Shown: positions 1 to 22,329 of the stretch, piece after piece
Numbering within the stretch: position 1 is the first letter of the stretch
Layout: every line of letters begins with the position of its first letter
Assembly: GCA_032717465.1 (NCBI GenBank)
Contig: CM064684.1
Span: 460,001-524,000, forward strand
Reading direction: 5' to 3'
DNA length: 64,000 nt
Source: Coenobita brevimanus
Lineage: Eukaryota > Arthropoda > Malacostraca > Decapoda > Coenobitidae
The notes under the pieces: generated by a model
The model's database searches: none
What the model was told of the DNA's origin: nothing
Seen by the model: only the letters and a program-made list of their open reading frames with translations
Program-made: the position numbers and the translations under genes

Positions 1-719
1 TCACAGCGGAAGATTAGGCAAGTTTGAAACACTAGGAACCGTTGGTATTTTGAATGTTAACGGTTGGCCGGCAGATCGTTTGAGTTGAGCCAGTCCAATG
101 CTCCTCAATTTTCTTTTTTTGTTTCGTCTACCTGTGGGAGACATACTAAAGAAGCTCTCCACCAAGTTATCATTACTGCGTTTTGGGGGAATGAGTAGTT
201 TTGTTATTGTTATGCAGTTAAAGAAATGAAGGTGAAAATAGGAGAATTCGGCTTTCATACGAGTCTGTTAACGCGGTATCTCCAAAAATAAATCACTCAA
301 TAAATCCATGAAAGTCTATGTAGGTTTCCAGTCTTACTTACCAAGGACAATATTTACACTTATAGGATGGCCCCAAAATCACAATCCTTCGTCTGTGTCG
401 AAATAATGGGACGGAAATAAGGGCGATTCTAAAACTGCCTAACACCTCTTCCTTACCGATTTATTTTTGGATATGGCTGGCTAATATCATTTTGTACGCT
501 ATTTACGCGGAGTATGGTGATGTGAGAATGATTTAAGTAACGCTGAGGAGGACGGGGAGGTGTAATAAGCAAACTAAATCGCTTAGGAAGAGGTGTTAGA
601 GGCTATGGTACTGGCATCCACACTGATATGGCCCTTCACTCCACATCTAACTCCACATACACTGGAATATCTAAAGAGGAGACCCAGAAGGCCATGGTTA
701 GGGTAAATGGATTGACCAC

Positions 720-769
<50 letters not shown>

Positions 770-932
770 GGTCTATTCGTAGTTCCAGTAGCGGGTCCCA
801 GTACTCAGTCCCTCCTATGCCAGTACTGGACACTATAAATCCACATATTGGAAGTTTGGCAGTCTTTCTCACTTTCACATTTCACGCTTCATCATGCGTG
901 GTGTACATGGAGACTTGCTGGCACGTAATAGG

Positions 933-971
<39 letters not shown>

Positions 972-991
972 GAGAGAGAGAGAGATAGAGT

Positions 992-1023
<32 letters not shown>

Positions 1024-1092
1024 AATCAATAATCATCCTCACGAAGACCTCAGAGATGCGGTCAAAACACAGCCTCTGTCCGTAATTCGTAG

Positions 1093-1143
<51 letters not shown>

Positions 1144-1177
1144 CCTGACCTACCCTGACCTGCCCTTCCCCCCGCAG
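1..1177. other. upstream of the first visible receptor exon
   Basis: Presumably receptor intron. It holds the family A element, a (TTA)n run (720-770), (CA)n at 935-968, GA/GACA repeats to 1021 and (TC)n at 1096-1141. I found no exon carrying the rest of the pentraxin domain or a signal peptide. Confidence 0.5.
435..603. mobile_element. foldback element, family A
   Basis: Inverted ends: CTGCCTAACACCTCTTCCTT on the left and the complement of GGAAGAGGTGTTAGAGGCT on the right, with ATATGGCTGG inside. About 169 bp, no coding capacity. Confidence 0.7.
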
Positions 1178-11839
<10,662 letters not shown>

Positions 11840-11842
11840 GTT

Positions 11843-11893
<51 letters not shown>

Positions 11894-12047
11894 CACAGAC
11901 AGACAGAAAGACAGACTCAAAGATATAATAAAAAGCCAAAGCATTCACCCACAGGTGTTTATTGCCGCCATCACTACAAAACTAGACCAGTAAGCCTCTG
12001 GCAATCGGAGGCGTATCATCACAGCCTTGCCAAAATCGAATCAGTTC

Positions 12048-12097
<50 letters not shown>

Positions 12098-12774
12098 ATT
12101 ACATTTTCCCCTCTTCAGGTGCGTGGGAAAAAAAAAAAATCGAGCAAAAGTCTTAGGATTTCCCCCGCCGCGTTTCACTCACTGTTTTCATTCCAGTCTA
12201 CACAATTAGATCGGTAACCCTCTGGCAGTCGGAGGCGTATCATTGCAGCTTCACAAAAAGTTATTGACCAGCAACCGAGATAGCCCGGGATATACACTGC
12301 CTGCATGATTTTGAGATATTTTGGTAACAGCCCCAAATTGTGCAATTAATAATAATAATAATAATAACGCGAAATTATTATTATTATTATTATTTGTAGT
12401 AGTAGTAGTAGTAGTAGTATTGGTATTAGTATCATCATCGTCATCATCATCATCATCATCGCCACCGCCACACTAAAAATGAATATCACTTTTCCAGAGA
12501 AAGTGAGGAGAGCGGAAGGTAGTGAGCGGCAACAACCCCTTCGCTACGAGTACCATACATGAACCATCCACCAGTACAACAAACCTAAAGCAATCTGTAA
12601 ATACGTCTCAAAACAAATTTAGCATAGAGTACAAAATATTAATCTAGTTTATGTTAGGAAGAAAAATACAATGACTCGAGTTATGTAGAAATATTTTGTA
12701 CGGAGGCACCCAAGTTGTTGTTTTTCTTGTTTTTCGGTGGTGATAGTTGTTGGGTTGGTTTGAATGGGTTGGAA

Positions 12775-12819
<45 letters not shown>

Positions 12820-12890
12820 AGGACTGCCGGGGCTTGAATGGTGAGTGGGTGAATGTGTATGTATGTATGTAGGTAGGTAGGTAGGTAGGT
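11840..12890. other. downstream flank of the receptor gene
   Basis: A (GA)n run follows the stop. A pair of related blocks (AAGCCTCTGGCAATCGGAGG near 11990; ACCCTCTGGCAGTCGGAGG near 12215) lies about 225 bp apart. Also (CA)n at 12050-12094, (AAT)n/(AGT)n/(ATC)n at 12345-12465 and (GT)n at 12776-12818. No gene seen. Confidence 0.5.
11927..11932 (+). promoter_or_regulatory. candidate poly(A) signal of the receptor gene
   Basis: AATAAA lies 88 bases after the receptor stop codon, just past a (GA)n run. Position and sequence suit a polyadenylation signal. No transcript evidence is available. Confidence 0.45.
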
Positions 12891-12923
12891 ATATATATAT
12901 ATATATATAGATATATAATCATG

Positions 12924-12985
<62 letters not shown>

Positions 12986-13100
12986 TATGTATGTATGTGT
13001 GAATTGTATATAGGAATATGTATGTATGTGTGAATTGTATATATGAATATGTATGTATGTGTGTATGTATGTATGTATGTGTGAATGTATGTACACGTAT
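12888..13100. repeat. (TA)n and GTATGTAT repeats
   Basis: About 95 bp of TA with few interruptions, then two copies of a 42-bp unit GAATATGTATGTATGTGTGA plus TGTATATA. Confidence 0.9.
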
Positions 13101-13295
13101 GCATGCATTTGTGTATGTCAACAGACTATCTCAGAAATGCCTGATGCGATTTGGATAAGAACTGGCAGATAACTTGTTTGTGGGTTTGTGAAGGTGTCAT
13201 TCGATCTTGGCGGATATCGATCAAAGGCAAAGGTCAGGGGAAAAGGTCAAAGTTCAAAGCTCCACATTGCTGTATTTTCTATTTTTTCTCTACTC

Positions 13296-13505
13296 CTTGT
13301 ACTCTAACTTGACCAAATATTCCCATCTCTCCATCTTCAATGCTGAGTTCTTGCAGTAATTTAACACCGGAATATGATGCTAGTCACGAAGAAGTGCTAT
13401 GGAAAAGATGTAGAGCCGTAGCACGTTTTCCAGGACTCAACCACAGTCCATCAGATAAGCAGCTAAAGGACGAAAATCTGGGCCAAGTTAAGATGAAAGG
13501 GCCAT
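13296..13505. mobile_element. foldback element, family B
   Basis: It has TACTCTAACTTGACCAAATA on the left, ATGATGCTAGTCACGAAGAA inside and GGGCCAAGTTAAGATGAAAG on the right. About 210 bp. It directly adjoins a family A element. Confidence 0.68.
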
Positions 13506-13517
13506 CTGAAACCCGTA

Positions 13518-13870
13518 CTAAGCTCCCTATCACCTTTTCCTAAGCGATTTATTTTCCTTATTACACGTTACTCTTATTAAGCTCCCTAACTCCCTTTCCT
13601 AAGCGATTTATTTTGCGTATTACACGTTACTGCTATTAAGCTCCCTAACTCCTTTTCCTAAGCGACTTATTTTTCTTATTACACCTTACTGTTATTAAGC
13701 TCCCTAACTCCCTTTCCTGAGCGATTTATTTTCTTTATTACACCTTACTGTCCTATTTTATGTTTTACAAGTCTTTCAAATATCGCCATACTCTGCATTA
13801 ATAACGTACAAAAGGATATTAACCAGCCATATCCAAAAATAAATCGCTAAGGAAGAGGTATTAGGGAGCG
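13518..13870. mobile_element. foldback element, family A, with one end amplified fourfold
   Basis: Four tandem 59-bp copies of the left end (AAGCTCCCTAACTCC with CTAAGCGATTTATTTT) precede a single inverted right half that ends GGAAGAGGTATTAGGGAGCG. Only one end was multiplied. Confidence 0.75.
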
Positions 13871-13899
13871 TCCTTGCTCGATGAAAATACGAGACTTGA

Positions 13900-13902
13900 G
13901 GC

Positions 13903-13941
<39 letters not shown>

Positions 13942-13976
13942 ATTTTATTGCTGTGTGTGTGTGTGAGTGTGTGTGT

Positions 13977-14011
<35 letters not shown>

Positions 14012-14145
14012 ATTTTATTGCTGTGTGTGTGTGTGAGTGTGTGTGTGTCAGAGAGAGAGAGAGAGAGAGAGAGAGTTATTTTATTGCTGTGTGTGTGTGT
14101 GAGTGTGTGTGTGTGTCAGAGAGAGAGAGAGAGAGAGAGAGAATT
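13900..14145. repeat. compound (GA)n-(GT)n repeat with higher-order period of about 70 bp
   Basis: GA run, TTATTTTATTGCTGTGTGTG, GTGTGTCA and GA run again recur three times, so the composite itself was tandemly copied. Confidence 0.85.
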
Positions 14146-14289
14146 GTAATCGCCTGGAGGTAGAAACAATGAAGTAGATAAAATAGATAAAACACTGGGG
14201 TAGATAGACATAATTTTATATCTATTTCTGGGTAGATAGATTTTTAACTTAATGACATGTTATTGTTAGGAGAAGATTGTTTCCCTGTC

Positions 14290-14293
14290 CTCC

Positions 14294-14349
<56 letters not shown>

Positions 14350-14422
14350 CAACACTAACTCCCTCTCTTTCTCTCTCTTTCTCTCTCTCACACACACACA
14401 CACACACACGGAACAACACTAA

Positions 14423-14496
<74 letters not shown>

Positions 14497-14504
14497 GCAA
14501 CAAT

Positions 14505-14566
<62 letters not shown>
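14290..14566. repeat. compound (CA)n-(CT)n repeat
   Basis: CACA runs, ACGGAACAACACTAACTC and CT runs repeat three times. The mirror counterpart of the array at 13900-14145. Confidence 0.85.
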
Positions 14567-14570
<4 letters not shown>

Positions 14571-14849
14571 AAAGAATTTCTCACACCCAAAAATAAAACC
14601 AAAAAAAAAAATCCCCCCAACCCCCTCTTTTTGACCCCCCCCAATTTTTCAACCTTTCTTCACTAACCTCAAAGATACAAAAAAAAAAGTCAATGTATTT
14701 TTCACTGTATTTTTGTAGCGACACGTCAACGCTACAGACTCTTTCAATAAATCCAATGCCTCTACTGCTGTTGTATTTCCTCTCCTTTATTTCTTCGTAA
14801 GTCCGTATTCACAGCCTCCGATTTTACGATTAAATTCTTGTCGTAACTT

Positions 14850-15120
14850 ATGTGGGCCTGTGGAGAGGATGGAGATTGAGAGACTGACTAGGAGAGTGTG
14901 TGTGCTTGAGGTGGAGGGCTAAGAGGGAGGGGGAGACCAAGGATGAGGTGAGGGATGGAGGTATATAAGAGAGAAAGAGAGAGGGAGAGAGGTGAGTTGG
15001 AAGGAGGGCAGTCAGATGGTAGAGGGGAGGGCGACTTGGAGGCGATTTGTCTGTGGCCACCCCTAACGAGATTAAGGAGTCTGCCAATAGACAGGAAGAT
15101 AAATAGACAGATAGATACAA
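14850..15120 (+). pseudogene. 3' fragment of the same reverse transcriptase family (copy C3)
   Basis: It starts TGTGGAGAGGATGGAGATTG, runs through GGCGATTTGTCTGTGGCCAC and ends in a GACA/GATA tail. 5'-truncated, with internal GA-rich expansion. Confidence 0.65.
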
Positions 15121-15417
15121 GTATGATCTGTTATTGGAGGAAGGATTTTAGAAAAGCAAAGTCCCCATATCTAGTTCTTCCTGCATAAAAAAAAAAAAAA
15201 AAAAAAATCTTAGACACGCGAGGGGAAATAATGAAAGTTCTTGGTTTTTACAGGAAGATCAACGACAAGAGAGTGCTTTCTATTATCTCCAGAAGGGCAT
15301 TGGTTATAATGTCTGTGTGGACCAGGTCCTGTGGTGGTTGAGAGGGGCGCCTTCTTGCGGTGGCACTGGTATAGCCAGGCGCCAGTTATACACACCTCCC
15401 TACCTGTCCCCTAAACC

Positions 15418-16045
15418 AGGGGTGAGGAACCTTTCTCCTGTTAAGGACCATTAGGATATTTTTAACATCATTCGTGGGCCATACAAAATTATCAACTTAA
15501 AATCAACTGTAGCCCAGTACATTATATATATATATTTAAGCCTCTGTGGTACAGTGGTAAAGTGTGCGTTTTCGTACACTGAAGAACGAGGGTTCGCGCC
15601 CCGCCAGGGTAATAAACTTTGGGAGCGTTCTTCATGCCACGTACTGCATTGGCAGACACAAGGGGTGCTGTGGTTGAACCAGTGTCGCATACTGTAAAGT
15701 ATGTTTGCACCCAGTTGGCTTGCGCGGGCCGATTACACTTGGTTCACAGACTACACACACATCCAAAGCCACTCCAGCACTACAATTACACTTACAAGCA
15801 CTTCTCACCCTACATACAATCTCTACTAGACAGCCTTAGCCACTTGGTAGAGATACATTGGCTGTATCATCCCTGCTTCGGTCGGGATAGGCCGGTCCTG
15901 CAGTGGACACTCAAACGGCTGATGAGATGAAATGAGAGATATATTCATGAGTTTATGAAATTGCATTTATGAATTGCCTCACGGGCCTGATCAAATGGTC
16001 TTGCGGGCCTTATACGGCCCGGAGGCCGGACGTTCCCCATCCCTG
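15418..16045. mobile_element. non-autonomous hAT-type DNA transposon
   Basis: The ends are CAGGGGTGAGGAACCT and, inverted, CAGGGATGGGGAACGT (13 of 16 equal). Direct 8-bp target duplications flank it: CCCTAAAC (15410-15417) and CCCTAAAG (16046-16053). CAGGG-type ends with 8-bp duplications are the hAT hallmark. It contains GGGCC-rich subterminal blocks and no transposase. A tRNA-like SINE is nested inside. Confidence 0.85.
15533..15935 (+). mobile_element. tRNA-derived SINE nested in the hAT element
   Basis: A box-like sequence TGGTACAGTGGTAAAGTG and a B box GGGTTCGCGCCCC lie 45-50 bases apart in a tRNA-like head (about 15541-15612). A body of about 320 bp follows, ending CAAACGGCTGATGAGATGAA. 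The head does not fold into a complete cloverleaf with a discriminator end, so it is not a working tRNA gene. Confidence 0.65.
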
Positions 16046-16089
16046 CCCTAAAGAGAAGATGGTGGACTGCCGGGGAAGGGCGGTTTGAA

Positions 16090-16895
16090 TCTACAGCCCA
16101 CTCAGTTCAAGATTGCAATGAACCTGGGGCTACTACTACTACCACGTATCTTGTACCGCGTCAAGCTACCCCTGTATAGTCGTGTACCGTGAGTTCCATC
16201 AGCTTTCCAAAAATAGTCAAAATCCGTAACTCCACTTCCCTGGAACCATTAAAATCTTTCCAAAAAATGTATTTAAAAAAAAAATATCACGCAGCCCCGT
16301 TATATATAATTATGATTTTTTTTTTAGGATACCTTTAGTAATGATGTGCTAAATATAATGCTAAATAGGGTAGCGATAATTTACTCAGTATTAGCGACGT
16401 CAAAGGGAAAGCTATTGTGATCGGGTCTATTATTGTCTGTCTGTTTGTCTATCTGTGTCTATCTATCTATCTACCTGTGACTGTCTATCCATCAACCTGT
16501 CTGTCTATCTATCTATCTATCCATCTATCTATACATCTGTTTATGTAATCCAATAGCACCCCCACAGGAACATAGGTGCCCTGGGCTAGGCTTTTCATTC
16601 CAGCTATTTAAGGCAAGGGTGAACAGTTGCTAACCCCTGAGCGGCGTTACGTAACAGACTCCAATCAACCCTCAGAAGTACTCCCTAATGGGCCATACCT
16701 GATCGAAGCACCGTAACTCACTAAACCACCAGGCATCTGAAAGAGTGTATGAAGGAAATGAGGCTAATGTACCGTACTCTACATCACTCCACGGCACAAA
16801 AACCCACCCTTCATCCCCTGCGAATATCTAAGGACTGTCTATAGAGGGTAAAAGCACTACAGCGACAGGGGTTTGTGTGCTGACATGTTGACAAA
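16090..16895. other. no gene seen
   Basis: Non-coding. It has a degenerate CTAT/CTGT repeat (16430-16545) and an old repeat fragment at 16555-16740 (CCCTGGGCTAGGC, CCACCAGGCATCTG). Confidence 0.45.
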
Positions 16896-17095
16896 ATCTA
16901 TCTGTCTGTCTATTGCCGGACGCCTTCATCCCGTAACGGGTGGCCACAAACACATCGCCTCCATGTCGCCCTGTCCCCCGCCATTTCACTCCCCTGCTTC
17001 CAGCTCACACACAACGCTCTCTCATATACCTCTCCACTCCATCCCTCCATCTCATCCTTGGCCTCCCCCTCGTTCTCTCCCCCTCCACATGCAAA
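16895..17095 (-). pseudogene. 3' fragment of the same reverse transcriptase family (copy C4)
   Basis: Reverse orientation: the tetranucleotide tail (CTATCTGTCTGTC) comes first on the + strand, then CCCGTAACGGGTGGCCAC, the complement of the conserved 3' block, then the complement of the GAGGTATATGAGAG segment. Confidence 0.65.
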
Positions 17096-17099
17096 ATAC

Positions 17100-18078
17100 C
17101 GTCTAAATACCTGATCCAACTTCGGCCAAAAGTGGGTCTGGCAAGAAAGAATCCAATTTGACGTAGATCGATCAAAGGTCATGAGTCAAGGTCAAAGTTC
17201 AGAGTGCATTCTTATGAAAGCCAAATCTGACCTGGATCGAACTTCCCGCATGCGTCGTGTGTGTGTGTGGGGGGGGGGGAGTGATTCGATTTCATTGCAG
17301 GTCGATTAGAGGTCACAAGTTCACGGGTCAGAATCTACAGTAAGTTTGGATACAGTGTCAGTGCCCAAATGTACATGTTTATAGAGCACAGCGTGGAAGT
17401 GCTCTCTCAATGCCCTCTCTAGTCCCAGTTGGTGAATACTTAGCACCCTGTTGAGCACTTAATTTTCAACATCACAAGTACGTAAAGAAAGAGAGAGAGA
17501 GAGAGAGAGGGAGATCCAAAAGAGGTATGCGTGTTCCCCTAGTGGTGCACGTACCCCAGACTGAGAACAGCTTATGGACGGTGGGTCATAGCGCCAAAGC
17601 AGTGACATGCGAAGGTGTATAAGGACTGCTGGGTCTCATGGAACGAACTGTCTTAACTTATGTCCAAAATCGGAAACAAGAATGAGTACACCAAATCGTG
17701 GGGTACAGGTCTGGAGATACGTATGTGGAAGCCACCCCTCACAGGATGCGGCGTCACACAACAGACAGGCCATTAATAAAACACTCGAGTCGGGATTTTC
17801 ATTACAAAAGCCTTACATGTTTATTTCCAAGCAAATATACAAAGAAAATAGATTACACAAGGAAATGGTTAGCCTTTACTAAGTCACGTTAAAAATTATA
17901 AGCTAAATAGACGAGGAAATGCTAAATTAATTAACAAACAGTAACATTACAAAAGAATATGTAACTAAGATAACAAAAACACTGGAATGAGCAAATAAGT
18001 TATACATTACTGAATTTACAATAGAAAATGGGAATATAAACAAAAGCATAACACCATCCGCCACAACCAAAAGATATC
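17100..18078. other. no gene seen; old dispersed repeat
   Basis: 17105-17345 carries GATCGATCAAAGGTCATGAG and AAGGTCAAAGTTCAGAG, matching GATATCGATCAAAGGC and AGGTCAAAGTTCAAAG at 13215-13260. After about 17520 the sequence is of mixed composition without clear structure. Confidence 0.4.
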
Positions 18079-18200
18079 GACCAATGAGAACTCGCCAGAT
18101 TGATGACGTAGCTCAGAGTCGCCTTCTCATTGGTCAATACGTCAATGGGGGACTCTGGAGGCGAGGGAAGGGAGAAAGCAAGATGGCCGCCACCTCAATG
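18079..18200. promoter_or_regulatory. promoter-like block with inverted CCAAT boxes, CRE and YY1-like motif
   Basis: GACCAATGAGAA (18079-18090) and its exact complement TTCTCATTGGTC (18124-18135) flank TGATGACGTAG. Downstream lies GCAAGATGGCCGCCAC, close to a YY1 site with an ATG. No convincing coding exon follows on either strand, so this may be the 5' end of a gene I cannot see or part of a mobile element. Confidence 0.35.
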
Positions 18201-18729
18201 CCAGATACCACAAGGAAAACATAATTCTCGTTCATAAATTACTGTTATCGCTCTCAGTAACGAATAATTGCAGAGAAAATGCGTAAGTTCCTGAAAAAAA
18301 CAACTAGTGAAGCGCAAAATAAGAATATATCAGACTTTAGCAACAATTTTGGCGCCATTTTGCTACTGCTGAACATCGAGACATTAGCCCTTTTACGATT
18401 ATTTTTTTTTATTTATTATTTTTTTTGCATTACCTACAGACGATTTTATTCAGCTTGAAGGAAAATCTTTAAGTAGAGGGGTTAAATATTTGCTCTTCCG
18501 AACCCCTTCACAATCGTCCCATAGCTACTCTCTCTCTCTCTCTCTGATAACAAGAACATTAGTACAGTATAAACGCAGGAACTTCAGGGCCGAAATAAGG
18601 GGCTTCACTATAATCCCTTAAATCTACGGGAGTGAAGCACCTCATTTACGAAAATCTTTAGTGATGGACAGACGGACAAGGCCGCTCCTAATGGTCCCGC
18701 ATCTAAGGAGTTGAGGATAAACTGAGACA

Positions 18730-18777
<48 letters not shown>

Positions 18778-18894
18778 GAGCTAGTTCATTTCCTCACGAA
18801 GTCCCCCATTCAGTACTACACTATATAAATGCTGTACAAAGGAATGTGTAGTCTTACAATAATAATAATAATAATAAAATAATAATAATAATAA

Positions 18895-18933
<39 letters not shown>

Positions 18934-19555
18934 GTTGAGTATATGAAGGATATTGGCCTAGAGTGGCATGTGAGACAAACAGACATACAGACAGATTGAT
19001 AGATAGATATAGATACACAAATTCATAGATAATCACTTGAAGAGGAAGTTCATAGTAAGGAAGTATGTCTTGGGAGGAGGACAGGTCGTTAATGAGTAGG
19101 GATAAAAGAAATAACAGCCACTACTACTACTACCACTACTACTTCCACCACTGCCTTCAAGTATCATGACGGCCGCTCCCACGTTTGTTTGTTTGTTTGT
19201 TTGTTTTCACGTAACTCTTCCTGCCTTCAGACGATTTAATCCAGCTTAGGAATGATCGGTCGAGCTGAAGGGATTAATGAAGTGTGGGATGTCCCTCCTA
19301 AGCTGATGCAAAAAATTGTCTGGGCAGAGAAAAAGAAAATATGCATAAAAGAAGTAATATAACACCTACTTTAATATTAAAATATTATTATTTTTATTAT
19401 TATTATTATTTATATTATTATTTTTATTATTATTATTATTACTGAAAATGATAAAACAATATGACTCGCTTCACAATCAGTTGCTAACTCATTCAGATCC
19501 GTTAAAAATCAAAATACTTGCCATTTCATCTGAACAATCCTTGCTAATCACCTAC
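18201..19555. other. no gene seen; simple repeats
   Basis: It contains single arms of family D near 18435 and 19225, a (GA)n run (18736-18780), (AAT)n (18859-18930) and (ATT)n (19377-19442). Confidence 0.5.
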
Positions 19556-20270
19556 AGCCCCCGTCACACATTCCATACTCGGACCACGACAGCGCCACTA
19601 ATTCAATTACTGGCGCTGTCGTGAAATTTTACCACGATAAACGCCGATAATAAACAATGTCACGATGGCTGTATGTGTCATGATGGTTGTAAGATGGTCA
19701 CGATGGAGTCATGATAGCTGTAAGACTAAGTCACCATTGGCAGATTTTCATATTTTTAAAGGTCATTTTGTCGTCACGATGAGGCCACGATCACCACGAT
19801 AGTGCCACGACAGAGTCACGACGGTGCCACGAACATACCACAATAGCATCAAGAGTTATGCCCGCACCCCCCCCCCCGATCATTCGAGCTGGATTGAAGA
19901 GACGCCCAGTCCAGTCCAGTCTCAGCCGCGTAGGTCTAAAGTGACTCTATTATGACCCATAATGAACTCTATCGTGACTCAATCACCATATTCTTAGGGT
20001 TATCATGATTCCATTTTAGGATCATCGTGACACGTGCAGTTAACCGTCAAATTATTGTCAAAATTATTAGCTCTATCGCGACTCATCCTTGCATCTATCG
20101 TGACGCATTCGGCATGGTATTAGGGCTACCGTGACTCACTTGTAATGTTTTTTTGACACGACAGAGTCACGAAATGACCTATGACAGCCACGGCAGTGTC
20201 ACGTAGTTGCAACGAAGATCACGATATGGTCACGTAAGACTTATGACAGCGCTACATTGGGTACAAAAAT
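19556..20270. repeat. region of CACGA/TCGTG words in opposed orientation
   Basis: It begins with a perfect 13-bp hairpin: arms 19585-19597 (CACGACAGCGCCA) and 19611-19623 with a 13-base loop. To about 19860 the words are mostly CACGA(C/T) plus GCCACGA; from 19940 to 20130 mostly ATCGTGAC; then CACGA again. It ends near GACAGCGCTACATT. No open frame. Confidence 0.6.
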
Positions 20271-21671
20271 CAGGGAGCTTAACGCTTAATAAAAAGATAT
20301 ATTTGACACGGCTTAAAGATAAACGTCGGTGTGTGTGTATGTGTATGTGTGTGTGAACAAAGCAAGTTTTTAAAATGGAAGAAAATGCGACATGAAAAAT
20401 GCCACAAAAATATGCTTATCTACAGCTATTTATATCGTTTTGGCATTTAAGTAACCCAACACATCCCCATCTAAACCTAAATAATGACTACGGCAGGTTA
20501 GAGACAGCCAGGCATATATAAAAATGCTAAATCGGTTATAAAACTAGAAAAGCTTATATACTAAATACCCTTACTTAAACCTAGTCAGAGAAAATGGACG
20601 GAAATATTTACAATGAATGTGGACGGATAGGATAAACAAAGATAATATAATCCATTATGTCACTATGCACCACAGAGCTCTATAATATGGAGAGGCTATC
20701 TCTGCAGCGAGCGTGTAACTTTGGCCGCCATATTGAAACACCTTCACTCGTCACCTCCACAATGATAATGCAATTGGATCACTGTTCTTAGCTTGCTGTT
20801 TCTATATCGCTGTTGTTTACATAAGCTAAGCAGTGGACCATGGCATAATATTTTCTGAATTCATCAGTTGATTTCAAAAGACGTGGGCGTCAGTAGTGTA
20901 GATAAACATCAGCGCCGCCCTGAGCCACTGGTGGCGGTTAAATAAACTATGTAGTGTTACCAATAAGAAAGCCTCTTTATACTATAGAGCTCAGCGCTAT
21001 GCGCCAGTATGCAAATTCTTTTCCACCTTTCCACTCATGCAAAGAATATGCTGTGGAAAATGGGCAGAATCTACATCCAAATTTCCTCCCTCATTACACA
21101 AAGTACTTTTTTTTTTTTTTTGGTCTTTGGCAACCATTTGTGAGATCCACTGTTCTATTGTTTGATACATATTTTCCTGTTGTATCGATAAATTCAACTA
21201 CAGCTACTGTTTTCATTACTGTAAGCTTATCATTTCACAACAACTTTTCGGAATGACGCAATGTAAAATTACTTTTTTGTTGTTGTTGTTGTTACTTTAT
21301 TCTAAAAACATGAAAAGTTGTTTCAAAATGAAGCGTCTTACAAAAGCCAAAAAAAAAACGCTACCATCTTGGTCCACTGACACTACAACATTTTCTTAAC
21401 ACTTACTCATTCCCTCCTTTACTTTCCCATATATTTAGCACAACGGTATAACAGTGAAGAAACACAAAAGCAAATACTATTATAACCCCAATAAACCTTA
21501 CGGCTACAAAACTTATACACATTAAGTACATTTTTCCTGATAGGCCTACAGTACATTTTATGTCAACGTACAATGCCATATTTTTAGTCAAAGGTAACAA
21601 TAAGATGTCCTTTGGAACAACCTTCATTTTTTTTTTCTTTCATATTTTTTCCCCTGTGGAAGAAAATACAC
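20271..21671. other. no gene seen
   Basis: AT-rich sequence of higher complexity than its surroundings. I found no frame with recognisable motifs. The GGCCGCCATATTGAAACACC stretch near 20730 and CAGCGCCGCCCTGAGCCACT near 20910 are isolated GC-rich islands. Confidence 0.4.
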
Positions 21672-21772
21672 AATGTCACTAACCAATTTGTCTTGAGCTC
21701 CGCCCCCTCCTGCAGTCATGGCGAAGGGGGCGGGGCTTAGCTGACAAGTTGCATGTCGGTGAGTATAGCACT
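21672..21772. repeat. palindrome with GC boxes
   Basis: GAGCTCCGCCCCC and GGGGGCGGGGCTTAGCT oppose each other around CTGCAGTCATGGCGAA. The outer parts (AATTTGTCTTG and TGACAAGTTGCATG) also pair. It could be a short foldback element carrying Sp1-type sites. Confidence 0.45.
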
Positions 21773-22329
21773 TTGTATTAAGCGATTTTTTTTGCTTACT
21801 GCACCTCTATATTCTCTTGTATGTTAATTATAAAAAGGTAGATAGACAGATATGTAGACAGATAGATAGACAGACAGACAGGCAGAAAGATTCACACTGA
21901 CACGGTTTGTATACATAATATACAAAATAATATTAATGTGCTATAGCAAAAACATACTACAGATCAGATGTTATGCCAAAGCCAATGCTGTTCTCATTAA
22001 CAAAGAGTTCTTATATGCCGCAGTGCAGTGAGCAATATTTATTTTCCATTACATTACTCAAAATGGCAATATAGTACTGGAACAGCCTTGACTTCTCTTA
22101 TTCAGAATCATCAAACATACCTAAGTATAAACTCAACTCTGACTTAGCCAAGCCCACGGGAATGATACTGTACTCCTGTTCACTACACCAAGAAGGGAAC
22201 TGCAAAGAGCATTATTACAATGTTGCAATACAATCCTTGCATTATATGGCAAATGATATACAAATGAAGTAATATACAGCAACATGAATGCAAATGAAAG
22301 CCTGTATTTCTTAACAAGTCTACTGTATA

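Noticed and set aside
1..258. 85-codon frame on the - strand at the window edge
   Set aside because: No recognisable motif, splice site or codon bias; cannot be judged at the edge.
15541..15612. tRNA gene
   Set aside because: A and B boxes are present, but the arms do not pair into a cloverleaf and a SINE body follows.
18182..18222. Short ATG frame at the YY1-like site (about 13 codons)
   Set aside because: It ends at a TAA after 13 codons with no donor site before the stop.
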